This document shows positions 1 through 8,565 of a stretch of 64,000 nt of DNA, one piece after another. Numbering within the stretch: the stretch's first letter is position 1; every line of letters starts with the position of its first letter. Position numbers and translations under genes: made by a program. The notes beneath the pieces were generated by a model. It made no database searches, was not told the DNA's origin, and saw only the letters and a list, made by a program, of their open reading frames with translations. Source of the DNA: Planobispora longispora (GTDB taxonomy: Bacteria; Actinomycetota; Actinomycetes; Streptosporangiales; Streptosporangiaceae). The stretch lies in the NCBI RefSeq assembly GCF_016863135.1, contig NZ_BOOH01000013.1, positions 1 through 64,000 on the forward strand. Direction: 5' to 3'.

Positions 1-149
1 GGTGATCCCGCCCGGGACGGTTCCGAGGCCCTGCCTGGGGCGATCCCGTGGCCCCGTCCGAGGCGGTCCCGAGGCTCCGTCCGGGAGCGTGAGACGCGCC
101 GCCGGGCGCGGCTCGGCCCGGGAGGGTCGGGAGGCGGCGCCTCTACGGG

Positions 150-155
150 TACAAT
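150..155 (+). promoter_or_regulatory. Candidate -10 element for rpsB
   Basis: TACAAT matches the actinobacterial housekeeping -10 consensus at five of six positions and is the only AT-rich hexamer in the upstream region. No TTGACA-like -35 lies 16-19 bases upstream. Transcription from about 162 would give a leader of roughly 170 bases before the GTG at 330. Confidence 0.4.
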
Positions 156-209
156 TTCCGATGGCCTGTCACCGGCAGGCCGACTTCGCATGCCCCAGCA
201 GGGGCCGTT

Positions 210-249
210 CCCCCGGTCCGGGCTCAGCCCGGCGGGAGCGGTCCGGGGG
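210..249 (+). promoter_or_regulatory. Two-tier hairpin in the rpsB leader
   Basis: CCCCCGG at 210-216 pairs with CCGGGGG at 243-249, enclosing an inner hairpin CCGGGC/GCCCGG (218-223 with 227-232, loop TCA). It lies inside the presumed 5' UTR of the S2 gene. Autogenous leaders are known for S2 in other bacteria; assignment of that role here is inference. A terminator of an upstream gene is the alternative. Confidence 0.45.
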
Positions 250-329
250 CATCAGGGCGGCAACCGAGGGTTGCCGCGTCAACCGCAACCGCGCCCAGCG
301 ATGGGCGCCACGACTTGGAGGACAATTCC

Positions 330-1247
330 GTGTCCACCCCCGTCGTCACCATGCGACAGCTGCTCGAGAGCGGCGTTCACTTCGGCCACCAGACCCGTCG
401 CTGGAACCCGAAGATGAAGCGCTTCATCTTCACCGAGCGCAACGGCATCTACATCATCGACCTGCAGAAGTCGCTGTCCTACATCGACCGTGCCTACGAC
501 TTCGTCAAGGAGACCGTCGCGCACGGTGGCACGATCATGTTCATCGGCACGAAGAAGCAGGCCCAGGAGGCCATCGCCGAGCAGGCCTCCCGCGTCGGCA
601 TGCCGTACGTCAACCAGCGCTGGCTGGGCGGCATGCTCACCAACTTCTCCACCGTGCACAAGCGGCTCCAGCGTCTGAAGGAGCTCGAGGAGCTCGACTT
701 CGACAACGTCGCCGGCTCGGGGCTCACCAAGAAGGAGCTCCTCATGCGCCGCCGCGAGAAGGAGAAGCTGGAGCGCACCCTCGGCGGCATCCGCGACATG
801 TCCCGCGTGCCCAGCGCGGTGTGGGTCGTCGACACCAAGAAGGAGCACATCGGGATCAGCGAGGCCCGCAAGCTCAACATCCCGGTCGTCGCGATCCTCG
901 ACACCAACTGCGACCCGGACGAGGTCGACTACCCGATCCCGGGTAACGACGACGCCATCCGCGCCGTCGACCTGCTGACCCGGGTCGTCGCCGACGCCGT
1001 CGCCGCCGGTCTCATGGCCCGCGCCGGCGCCGGCCGTGGCGGCGACGACAAGCCGGCCGTCGCCGGTGGCGCCGAGCCGCTGGCCGAGTGGGAGCAGGAG
1101 CTCCTCGAGGGCGCCGGCGCCCGCGAGGCCGAGGCCGCCCCGGCCGTCGAGAACGACGCCGAGGCCGAGGCTCCGGCCGCTGAGGCCGAGGCCGCTCCGG
1201 CCGCCGAGGCTGAGGCCGCTCCGGCCGCCGAGGGCGAGCAGGCCTAG
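330..1247 (+). CDS. rpsB: 30S ribosomal protein S2
   Basis: Small-subunit protein S2, which binds late to the 30S body and helps recruit S1-type proteins and mRNA. The 305-residue product opens with the classic S2 pattern [19 protein letters not shown] and carries the conserved [12 protein letters not shown] and [20 protein letters not shown] blocks (about residues 85-225). After about residue 245 it continues in an Ala/Glu/Pro-rich tail of repeated AEAEAAPAA-type units, typical of actinobacterial S2 and probably disordered. The GTG at 330 is chosen because GGAGG sits at 317-321 with eight bases between; an in-frame TTG at 315 would put the ribosome site inside the gene. It is followed by a strong hairpin and then tsf, the usual rpsB-tsf pair. 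Confidence 0.98.
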   Translation: MSTPVVTMRQLLESGVHFGHQTRRWNPKMKRFIFTERNGIYIIDLQKSLSYIDRAYDFVKETVAHGGTIMFIGTKKQAQEAIAEQASRVGMPYVNQRWLGGMLTNFSTVHKRLQRLKELEELDFDNVAGSGLTKKELLMRRREKEKLERTLGGIRDMSRVPSAVWVVDTKKEHIGISEARKLNIPVVAILDTNCDPDEVDYPIPGNDDAIRAVDLLTRVVADAVAAGLMARAGAGRGGDDKPAVAGGAEPLAEWEQELLEGAGAREAEAAPAVENDAEAEAPAAEAEAAPAAEAEAAPAAEGEQA

Positions 1248-1275
1248 GACCGCGACCGCCGGGATCCGCCCGATG

Positions 1276-1322
1276 AGCGGACCGGGGCGACGGCACCCGT
1301 CGAGGTGCCGCCCCGGGCCGCT
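1276..1322 (+). terminator. Hairpin terminator after rpsB
   Basis: Arms 1276-1297 and 1304-1322 form AGCGG/CCGCT, CCGGGGC/GCCCCGG and CGGCACC/GGTGCCG with only small interruptions and a six-base loop. There is no U-tract, as is common for actinomycete terminators. It probably reduces rpsB read-through into tsf. Confidence 0.75.
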
Positions 1323-1710
1323 CGACGGGTGAAGACCGGTGGGAGGGGCACCAGGACTGTCTGGCGAATGCTGCCCGTCGCGAGCGAGATCCGGACGGAC
1401 GCCTCGCGAGGCGGAGGACGTGGCCGAGTCCACGGCCGACGACTCGCCCGGGCCCCGGCGGGAACGTGAAGCTTGTGAAGCGTTCCCTCCGGGGCGAGGG
1501 CGACGACGGAGCGGGGCGCCGTCCGGGCCACGCGGCAGGGCATGATTCGTCAGACACGACTAAGTTCTCCTCGTACGGCATGCGGCCGTACGACCCGCAA
1601 GGCTCCTTCCGGGCGGGCCTCCTCCATGAGGGCGCCCACCCGGGTCCACCCAGAACCCTGATCTCATGCCGACTCCTGAGATCAGTGACGATTCCCACGA
1701 GGAAAAGACA
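1323..1710 (+). other. Spacer between rpsB and tsf with two further hairpins
   Basis: No gene seen. A palindrome GCCTCGCGAGGC lies at 1401-1412. A second hairpin pairs CCCCGG and GGGAACG (1453-1466) with CGTTCCC and CCGGGG (1481-1494). A third, CGTACGGC/GCCGTACG at 1572-1592, lies about 120 bases before tsf. The structures suggest that tsf has its own promoter and a long folded leader, but no confident -35/-10 pair was found. Confidence 0.5.
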
Positions 1711-2544
1711 ATGGCTTCCGTGAACATGGCCGACGTCAAGCGGCTTCGTGAGCTGACCGCGGCCGGCATGATGGACTGCAAGAAGGCGCTGGAGGAGTCT
1801 GAGGGCGACTTCGACCGCGCCGTCGAGATCCTGCGCCTCAAGGGCGCCAAGGACGTCGGCAAGCGCGAGGCCCGCACCGCCTCCAACGGCCTGGTCGCCC
1901 TGAAGCAGGACGGCGACTCCGCCGCCGCGCTGCTGGAGCTCAACTGCGAGACCGACTTCGTCGCCAAGGGCGAGCGCTTCCAGGAGCTGGCCTCCCAGGT
2001 CGTCGCGCACATCCTGGCCACCAAGCCGGCCGACGTGCCGACCCTGCTCGAGTCGCAGTTCGACGGCAAGACCGTCAAGGAGCAGCTCGACGAGGCCAAC
2101 GCCGCGCTCGGCGAGAAGATCGAGATCCGCCGCTTCGCGGTGCTCGAGGGCGGCTACGTCGGCGCCTACATGCACAAGACCGACCCGCAGCTCCCGCCGG
2201 CGGTCGGCGTGCTCGTGCAGCTCGACAGCGCCAACGCCGAGGTCGCCAAGGACATCGCGCAGCACGCCGCCGCGATGGCCCCCAAGTACCTCAGCGCCGA
2301 CCAGGTCCCCGCCGACGTCATCGAGAAGGAGCGCGCGCTCTTCGAGGAGATGACCCGCGAGGAGGGCAAGCCCGAGGCTGCCATCGCGAAGATCGTCGAG
2401 GGTCGCGTCAACGGCTGGTACAAGGACTTCACCCTGCTCCAGCAGGCGTTCGTCAAGGACAACAAGAAGACGATCGAGAAGTACGCCGCCGAGAACGGCG
2501 TCGAGGTCCGGGCTTTCGTCCGTTACAAGGTCGGCCAGGCCTAA
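1711..2544 (+). CDS. tsf: Translation elongation factor Ts
   Basis: EF-Ts is the guanine nucleotide exchange factor that regenerates EF-Tu-GTP. The 277-residue product has the N-terminal UBA-like helix block ADVKRLRELTAAGMMDCKKA, the signature LNCETDFVAKGERFQELA (about residues 77-94), and the second core repeat ending in FVRYKVGQA. The length matches actinobacterial EF-Ts. ATG 1711 is preceded by ACGAGGA with a normal spacer; an upstream in-frame ATG at 1666 would add 15 residues not found in the family. It lies between rpsB and pyrH in the conserved order and is flanked on both sides by hairpins, so it is likely transcribed largely as its own unit. Confidence 0.98.
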   Translation: MASVNMADVKRLRELTAAGMMDCKKALEESEGDFDRAVEILRLKGAKDVGKREARTASNGLVALKQDGDSAAALLELNCETDFVAKGERFQELASQVVAHILATKPADVPTLLESQFDGKTVKEQLDEANAALGEKIEIRRFAVLEGGYVGAYMHKTDPQLPPAVGVLVQLDSANAEVAKDIAQHAAAMAPKYLSADQVPADVIEKERALFEEMTREEGKPEAAIAKIVEGRVNGWYKDFTLLQQAFVKDNKKTIEKYAAENGVEVRAFVRYKVGQA

Positions 2545-2585
2545 AGGTCCGTTCCCCGGATCCTCGCCGCGGCGGGGGTCGGTTC

Positions 2586-2610
2586 GACGGACGCCCCGCG
2601 AGGCGCCGTC
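2586..2610 (+). terminator. Short hairpin just after tsf
   Basis: GACGG and CGCC (2586-2590, 2592-2595) pair with GGCG and CCGTC (2602-2605, 2606-2610). It is a compact GC-rich stem without a U-tract, 40 bases past the tsf stop. Confidence 0.5.
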
Positions 2611-2625
2611 CGGGTGACCGCGGTA

Positions 2626-2691
2626 GGCGTGTCTGATGGATCCTCTCCGCGCGGGCGACCGCGGCGGGCGAGGAGATCCATCGGACACGCC
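2626..2691 (+). terminator. Long 17-bp stem-loop between tsf and pyrH
   Basis: GGCGTGTCTGATGGATC at 2626-2642 pairs with GATCCATCGGACACGCC at 2675-2691 across all 17 positions with one G-U. The 32-base loop is itself GC-rich. No U-tract follows. It could terminate tsf transcripts or protect their 3' end; it ends about 80 bases before the pyrH start. Confidence 0.7.
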
Positions 2692-2728
2692 TCAGCGAGA
2701 GGATCCGCGGGACAAGCCGTAGGCTTGA

Positions 2729-3540
<812 letters not shown>

Positions 3541-3541
<1 letters not shown>

Positions 3542-3720
3542 GGAGTGAGCCCGACGCAGCGAGCGGAGCGGTACGCGACGCAGGAGCGTCCCGCGACGTG
3601 AGTGAGGAAGGGTGAACGACCCCGGAGACAGGGAGTGAGCCTGACGTAGCGAGCGGAGCGGTACGCGACACAGAGCGGTCCGTGAAGCGCGTGAGGAATG
3701 GCGAGCGAACTCAGAAGACA
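3541..3720 (+). repeat. 90-bp tandem duplication between pyrH and frr
   Basis: Two consecutive 90-base units, 3541-3630 and 3631-3720, each begin GGGAGTGAGC and end in GACA or AGACA. The first 40 bases differ at three positions and the second halves are more diverged. A third start GGGAG at 3721 supplies the frr ribosome-binding site. Each unit contains the string GAGCGGAGCGGTACGCGAC, which resembles dispersed actinomycete intergenic repeats. Confidence 0.85.
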
Positions 3721-3730
3721 GGGAGCCGCT

Positions 3731-4288
3731 GTGATCGACGAAACCCTCCTCGAGGCCGAGGAAAAGATGGACAAGGCCGTCGCGGTGGCGAAGGACGACT
3801 TCGCCGGGATCCGCACGGGTCGTGTCACCCCGTCGATGTTCAACAAGATCAATGCCGAGTACTACGGGACGCCCACGCCGATCCAGCAGCTGGCGTCGTT
3901 CCACGTCCCCGAGGCTCGCATGGTCATCATCCAGCCTTACGACAAGGGCTCCATGGCCGCGATCGAGCGCGCTATCCGGGACTCCGACCTGGGTGTGAAC
4001 CCGGGCAACGACGGCCAGGTCATCCGGGTGGCCTTCCCCGAGCTGTCGGAGGAGCGCCGCAAGGAGTACATCAAGGTCGCCCGTACCAAGGCCGAGCAGT
4101 CCAGGGTCTCGGTGCGCAACATCCGCCGGCACGCCAAGGAGGCCCTCGACAAGATGGTCAAGGACGGCGAGGCCGGGGAGGACGAGGTGCGCCGGGCCGA
4201 GAAGGAGCTCGACGACCTCACCCAGAAGCACGTCGCCAAGATCGACGAGCTGCTCAAGCACAAGGAAGCCGAGCTGCTCGAAGTGTGA
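3731..4288 (+). CDS. frr: Ribosome recycling factor
   Basis: RRF acts with EF-G to split post-termination ribosomes. The product from GTG 3731 is exactly 185 residues, the standard RRF length. It shows the domain I helices ([24 protein letters not shown]), the domain II segment ([19 protein letters not shown]) and the C-terminal signature [18 protein letters not shown] (about residues 128-145). The ribosome-binding site AGGGAG at 3720-3725 derives from the start of a third copy of the preceding 90-bp repeat. An open frame extends upstream to 3698 through that repeat, but this would add a non-family N-terminus. A hairpin with a T-tract follows the stop. Confidence 0.97.
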   Translation: MIDETLLEAEEKMDKAVAVAKDDFAGIRTGRVTPSMFNKINAEYYGTPTPIQQLASFHVPEARMVIIQPYDKGSMAAIERAIRDSDLGVNPGNDGQVIRVAFPELSEERRKEYIKVARTKAEQSRVSVRNIRRHAKEALDKMVKDGEAGEDEVRRAEKELDDLTQKHVAKIDELLKHKEAELLEV

Positions 4289-4296
4289 GCAACGGT

Positions 4297-4337
4297 CCTT
4301 GTCCCGCGTGGTCCCTCCGCGCGGGGCAAGGATTTTT
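4297..4337 (+). terminator. Intrinsic terminator between frr and cdsA
   Basis: CCTTGTCCCGCG at 4297-4308 pairs with CGCGGGGCAAGG at 4320-4331 (12 bp, one G-U) and is followed by ATTTTT at 4332-4337, a textbook U-tract that is rare in this GC-rich sequence. The 3' arm contains CAAGGA, the best ribosome-binding site for cdsA at 4341, so folding would also hide that site. Confidence 0.8.
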
Positions 4338-4340
4338 CGT

Positions 4341-5177
4341 ATGAGAGTAGGACCAGTGGAACCAGCGGCGGGCGCTAGCCGTACAGGACGGAATCTCCCC
4401 GCCGCGATCGCGGTGGGCGTGGGCCTGGGAGCGGCCGTCATCGGCTCCCTCTACACCGTCAAGGAGCTCTTCCTCGCCGTGGTGATCGCGGCGGTCGGTG
4501 TCGGGATGGTGGAGCTCGTCAAGGCGTTCGGGACCAGGCAGATCGGCGTCCCGCTGGTCCCCGTGCTCGCCGGGATGGCGGCCATGCTCGCCGGCGCCTA
4601 CTGGGGCGGGCCCGGCTGGCTGCTCGCGATCTTCGCGATGACCGTCGTGGCGCTGATGGTCTGGCGGATGTTCCGGGGGACGGACGGTTACGTCCGCGAC
4701 GTCACCGCGACGGTCCTGGTCACGGTCTACCCGTCGCTGCTCGCCGGTTTCGTGGCGCTCCTGCTCGCCCAGGACCAGGGGCCGGACCGGGTGGTGGTCT
4801 TCATCGCCACCACCGTCGCCAGCGACATCGGCGGGTACGTCGCGGGGGTCCTGTTCGGCAGGCACAAGATGTCGCCGGTGATCAGCCCGAAGAAGACCTG
4901 GGAGGGCTTCGCCGGTTCGGCGCTGGCCTGCATGGCCGTGGGCGGCTGGCTGACGGTGTGGCTGCTGGAGGCCGAGATCTGGAAGGGCGTGGTGATCGGC
5001 GCGGTCGTCGTGGTCCTCGCCACGCTCGGCGACCTGGTCGAGTCAGTGATCAAGCGGGATCTCGGGATCAAGGACATGAGCAGCGTGCTGCCCGGCCACG
5101 GCGGGATGATGGACCGCCTCGACTCCCTCGTCGCCGCGGTGGTCCCGGTCTGGGCGCTGCTGAGCCTGTTCGTGTGA
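4341..5177 (+). CDS. cdsA: Phosphatidate cytidylyltransferase (CDP-diglyceride synthase)
   Basis: Integral membrane enzyme that converts phosphatidate and CTP to CDP-diacylglycerol, the precursor of anionic phospholipids and phosphatidylinositol. The 278-residue product has about eight hydrophobic segments and, near the C-terminus, the family signature in which SVIKRDLGIKD precedes PGHGGMMDRLDS. The preceding motif SPKKTWEGFAGS is also diagnostic. ATG 4341 has CAAGGA at 4327-4332 as the only ribosome-binding site, lying inside a terminator stem; a GTG at 4356 is an alternative start. The gene follows frr in the conserved order but probably depends on read-through or an undetected promoter. 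Confidence 0.95.
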   Translation: MRVGPVEPAAGASRTGRNLPAAIAVGVGLGAAVIGSLYTVKELFLAVVIAAVGVGMVELVKAFGTRQIGVPLVPVLAGMAAMLAGAYWGGPGWLLAIFAMTVVALMVWRMFRGTDGYVRDVTATVLVTVYPSLLAGFVALLLAQDQGPDRVVVFIATTVASDIGGYVAGVLFGRHKMSPVISPKKTWEGFAGSALACMAVGGWLTVWLLEAEIWKGVVIGAVVVVLATLGDLVESVIKRDLGIKDMSSVLPGHGGMMDRLDSLVAAVVPVWALLSLFV

Positions 5178-5207
5178 GGACGGGACCGTACGGCCCCGCG
5201 GGAACGG

Positions 5208-6290
5208 TCAGGTCGCCCGCCGGGTGAGCCGGTCGGCCGAGAGCCGGGGGAGCAGCGCCTCGTAGCCGTCGGCCGCCTCCTGGAGCTCGTCGGCGGTGAC
5301 GGGCATCAGCCAGAGCCACTGCACGGCGTCCCCGCCGAAGGTGAACCCCGACAGGTCGGGCAGCCCGGAGAGCCCGGCCAGCATGATGACGCCGCTGTAG
5401 GCGGAGCCGAGCGGGAAGGTCTCCGGCCGGTGGTACCAGCGGGCGGTGTGGCCGTGCCCGAGCCAGGTGACCGAGTGCCACGGGTACTGGCCCAGCCACA
5501 TGAACAGCCGGGCGGCGTCCCGCGGGTCGCGGGGGGTGGCGACGGCGAGCTCCACGCGGGCGTAGGCGTCCGGTCGGTCGATGTACTGCTCCACGGTGGG
5601 CATGCGCTGGCAGCTCATCCCGACGGTGGACAGGATGCTGTATCGGCGTCCCCGCTCCGGGGGCCGTTCGGTGATCCCCACGGTCGGCAGGCGCCCGCCG
5701 CCCGCGTCCCAGAACCGGCCCGCGGACCCGACGGCCCGGTCCAGGTGGCCCATGACGAACTGCTGGAACGAGGCCCAGGCGCCGTCGCCGCCCCGCCACT
5801 CCCAGTAGGCGCGGGCTTTGTCCAGCCGGGGCGCCAGCCCCTCGCTGGCCTCCTCCAGGGACCACGCGAACGGCGTCTCGCCGATCGCGTCACGCGAGTA
5901 GCCCGGCATCGCCCTGGTCATGTCCGCCCAGCCAGGAATGACCGCGAGCAGTTCGTCGTTCTCGTACAGGGCGACGCCGTCGCCCTCCTCGAACCAGAGC
6001 GATCGCAACGTGCCCAGCGGCGGCCTGCCGGAGGGGTGCCGGGTGTTGGCCCGGGGCGCCACCGGGGGCAGTCCGGAGTTCAGGCGGTTCAGGTCGATCG
6101 TGGGCGGGGCCGGTACGTGGTTGGCCAGCCACACGGCTCCGTGCACCGTGCCTTCGGGCGCGCACAGGTAAGCTACCGACGAAATATCGTCGCGCTCGAC
6201 CACCAGGGTCCGGCTCCCGTAGGGATTGACGTCGGACAGCACGACCTCGACGCCTTCTCCCCTCACCCCTGAGGGGCGGAATGTCGCCAT
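5208..6290 (-). CDS. Suppressor-of-fused (SUFU) domain protein
   Basis: A 360-residue cytosolic protein without signal peptide or membrane segments. The C-terminal half (about 205-355) contains STVGMSCQRMPTVEQYIDRP, then VELAVATPRD and a Trp-rich segment ending in WLWLMPVTADELQEAADG. This is the arrangement of bacterial SUFU-like proteins, whose role is unknown though some act as immunity proteins in toxin loci. The N-terminal half, with FEEGDGVALYENDELLAVIPGW, resembles the extended actinobacterial version. ATG 6290 has GGAGGT just upstream. It is oriented against cdsA and rlmN and so interrupts a normally co-directional block. No toxin gene lies beside it. Confidence 0.7.
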   Translation of the reverse strand: MATFRPSGVRGEGVEVVLSDVNPYGSRTLVVERDDISSVAYLCAPEGTVHGAVWLANHVPAPPTIDLNRLNSGLPPVAPRANTRHPSGRPPLGTLRSLWFEEGDGVALYENDELLAVIPGWADMTRAMPGYSRDAIGETPFAWSLEEASEGLAPRLDKARAYWEWRGGDGAWASFQQFVMGHLDRAVGSAGRFWDAGGGRLPTVGITERPPERGRRYSILSTVGMSCQRMPTVEQYIDRPDAYARVELAVATPRDPRDAARLFMWLGQYPWHSVTWLGHGHTARWYHRPETFPLGSAYSGVIMLAGLSGLPDLSGFTFGGDAVQWLWLMPVTADELQEAADGYEALLPRLSADRLTRRAT

Positions 6291-6362
6291 ACCTCCGGAC
6301 TCTAGATCAGGGCCGAGCGTCGCTTCGAGTGTTCACGTAATCGTGGAGAGAAGGCTTCGCAC

Positions 6363-7487
6363 GTGTCGACCGCCAGCCCGGCAGGGGCCCCCGCACCCGG
6401 CCAGCTCACCTTCGTGGCGCCCCGCCGGGCCAAGCCCGCGCGTCACCTGGCCGATCTGACCATGGCCGAGCGCCGGACGGCGGTCGCCGAGCTGGGCGAG
6501 AAGCCGTTCCGCGCCGACCAGCTCTCCCGGCACTACTTCGACAAGCTCAACGGCGACCCGCAGTCGATGACCGACCTGCCCGCCGCGGCGCGCGACAAGC
6601 TCGGGAGCGCGCTGTTCCCCACCCTCCTGACCCCGGTCAGGGAGCTGACCACCGACGGCGGCACCACCCGCAAGACGCTGTGGCGGCTGTTCGACGGGGC
6701 GCTGGTCGAGTCGGTGCTCATGCGCTACACCGACCGCACCACCATGTGCGTGTCCTCCCAGGCGGGCTGCGGCATGAACTGCCCGTTCTGCGCCACCGGC
6801 CAGGCGGGCCTGACCCGCAACATGTCGACCGCCGAGATCGTCGAGCAGGTCGTCGCCGGAGCCCGGGCCCTGGCGGAGGGGGCGGTCCCCGGCGGTCCCG
6901 GCCGGGTCGGCAACGTGGTCTTCATGGGCATGGGCGAGCCGCTGGCCAACTACAAGGCCGTGATCGGCGCGGTCCGCCGGATGACCGAGCCCTCGCCCTC
7001 CGGCCTGGGCATCTCCGCGCGCGGCATCACGGTCTCCACCGTCGGCCTGGTCCCGGCGATCGGCAAGCTGGCCGCCGAGGGCCTGCCGGTGACGCTGGCG
7101 CTGTCCCTGCACGCCCCCGACGACGAACTCCGCGACACCCTGGTGCCGATCAACACCCGCTGGAAGGTGGCCGAGGTCCTCGACGCCGCCTGGGACTACG
7201 CGGCGAAGACCAAGCGCCGCGTCTCCATCGAGTACGCCCTGATCAAGGACGTCAACGACCAGGAGTGGCGGGCCGACCTGCTCGGCAAGCTCATCAAGAA
7301 CAAGCTCGTGCACGTCAACCTGATCCCGCTCAACCCCACCCCCGGTTCCAAGTGGACCGCCTCCCGCCCCGAGGACGAGCGGGCCTTCGTCCGCCGTCTG
7401 GAGCACCACGGCGTCCCGGTCACGGTCCGCGACACCCGCGGCCGTGAGATCGACGGCGCCTGCGGCCAGCTCGCCGCCGCCGAGTAG
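6363..7487 (+). CDS. rlmN: Dual-specificity 23S rRNA/tRNA A2503/A37 C2-methyltransferase RlmN
   Basis: Radical-SAM methyltransferase that makes 2-methyladenosine in 23S rRNA (A2503) and in some tRNAs, using a cysteine-methyl intermediate. The 374-residue product contains the cluster motif CGMNCPFC (Cys136, Cys140, Cys143), the upstream catalytic Cys129 in TMCVSSQ, and the C-terminal Cys367 in GACGQLA expected to carry the methyl group. GEPLANYK and the [20 protein letters not shown] segment are also family hallmarks. GTG 6363 is preceded by GAGAAGG with eight bases between. The usual downstream neighbours dxr and ispG are absent here, so the block is broken after this gene. Confidence 0.96.
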   Translation: MSTASPAGAPAPGQLTFVAPRRAKPARHLADLTMAERRTAVAELGEKPFRADQLSRHYFDKLNGDPQSMTDLPAAARDKLGSALFPTLLTPVRELTTDGGTTRKTLWRLFDGALVESVLMRYTDRTTMCVSSQAGCGMNCPFCATGQAGLTRNMSTAEIVEQVVAGARALAEGAVPGGPGRVGNVVFMGMGEPLANYKAVIGAVRRMTEPSPSGLGISARGITVSTVGLVPAIGKLAAEGLPVTLALSLHAPDDELRDTLVPINTRWKVAEVLDAAWDYAAKTKRRVSIEYALIKDVNDQEWRADLLGKLIKNKLVHVNLIPLNPTPGSKWTASRPEDERAFVRRLEHHGVPVTVRDTRGREIDGACGQLAAAE

Positions 7488-7581
7488 CGGGTCCAGCGAT
7501 ATTCACAAAAGGGACGTCGCGGTACGACGCTCACCAGAGGGATGCAAGTGTCACACAAGTGCGCTGGTGGATCCTCAGAGG

Positions 7582-8151
7582 GTGAACATCGCAAGAACCT
7601 CCCTCCTGGCACTCATGGCGGGTGTCCTGACAGGATGCACCTTCACCGTCGAGGCCGACGTGACGACCGGCGCCGAAGCGACCAAGGCGCCCGGCTCCTT
7701 CGCCGAGCCGTTCCCCGAGAAGCTGTTCACGATGGACCGCGTCTCCGTCGTGCCGGCCGCGGAGGGCGAGGCGATCCCGGATGGGACGCACCACAAGGCC
7801 ACCGGCAAGCAGCTCACCGTGACCTACCGGAGCGGCGAGGGACCCACCGCGGGCCATCAGGTCGTCGCCACCGGGTCGCAGGCCCAGGTGAGCGACCTCA
7901 AGGCCGCCCTGGACTCGCTGACCGAGAAGGCCGGCAAGCCGGCCGGGGCGCGGACGGACTGGGTCCCGGTGAACCCCGGCGTGGGTCCCGCCGCGGCCGC
8001 CTGCCAGAACCTCGCCGAGGGCGAGGGCACCCGCTGCTACTGGGTCGACGCCGACACGGTGGGATACCTGCACATGTCGAAGGAGGCCGCCCCGTACATC
8101 CCCTTCGACAAGACCAGGCTCGCGCTGGAAGACCTGAAGAAGAGCAAGTGA
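7582..8151 (+). CDS. Putative lipoprotein of unknown function
   Basis: Not recognised as a named family. From GTG 7582 the 189-residue product begins with a short basic N-terminus, a hydrophobic stretch and the lipobox LTGC at about residues 16-19, so it should be exported and lipid-anchored outside the membrane. The mature part has VPAAEGEAIPDGTHHKATGKQLTV and two cysteines near the C-terminus (CQNLAEGEGTRCYWVD) that could form a disulfide. No clear ribosome-binding site separates from the start (GAGG abuts it), and an in-frame GTG at 7567 is possible. It follows rlmN by 94 bases and may share its transcript. Confidence 0.6.
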   Translation: MNIARTSLLALMAGVLTGCTFTVEADVTTGAEATKAPGSFAEPFPEKLFTMDRVSVVPAAEGEAIPDGTHHKATGKQLTVTYRSGEGPTAGHQVVATGSQAQVSDLKAALDSLTEKAGKPAGARTDWVPVNPGVGPAAAACQNLAEGEGTRCYWVDADTVGYLHMSKEAAPYIPFDKTRLALEDLKKSK

Positions 8152-8196
8152 CGCGGCACGCGGCCGCCCCCGGGGCCTTCGCCGCCCGTTGAACCC

Positions 8197-8565
8197 TCAG
8201 TTCTCCTGGAGCCCCAGGGCGGCGACGGCCTTCTCCGCGCTGTCGTAGGAGGAGAACAGCCGGTCCAGGCCCATGATCCGGAAGACGTGGGCGAGGTCGG
8301 GGTCCAGGCCGGCCAGGACCAGCGCGGCGCCGGCGCCCTGGGCGCGCTGGTGGGCGGCGACCAGTATCGAGATGCCGGTGGAGTCGCAGAACGTCAGGGG
8401 AGACAGGTCGATCACCAGTCCGGCTCCGGGAGCGAGCGTGACCTCCTCCAGAGCCGCCCGCAGGCGGGGAGCGGTGTGGTGGTCCAGATCACCGGCCACG
8501 ACCAGAACGTGCAGGCGGGCCGAGTGCGGGCGATGGGTGATGGTCAGACCGTGGTCATGCTGCAC
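8197..8565 (-). CDS. STAS-domain anti-sigma factor antagonist
   Basis: A 122-residue single STAS domain of the SpoIIAA/RsbV type. Such proteins bind an anti-sigma kinase when unphosphorylated and release its sigma factor. The conserved phosphoacceptor region reads LTFCDSTGISILVAAHQRA (Ser near residue 63), preceded by VIDLSPL. The gene overlaps the end of the upstream phosphatase gene by 22 bases, so the two are co-transcribed and probably translationally coupled. The partner kinase expected nearby is only a fragment at 10022. Confidence 0.88.
   Translation of the reverse strand: MQHDHGLTITHRPHSARLHVLVVAGDLDHHTAPRLRAALEEVTLAPGAGLVIDLSPLTFCDSTGISILVAAHQRAQGAGAALVLAGLDPDLAHVFRIMGLDRLFSSYDSAEKAVAALGLQEN

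Larger units (their letters stand above)
1..329 (+). other. Leader and promoter region upstream of rpsB
   Basis: No gene is recognised here; open frames in this stretch have no family resemblance. It holds a -10-like TACAAT at 150-155 without a convincing -35, and a structured segment at 210-249, both listed separately. The first 130 bases are very GC-rich and repeat the theme CCGAGG/CCGTCC without a clear unit. Confidence 0.6.
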
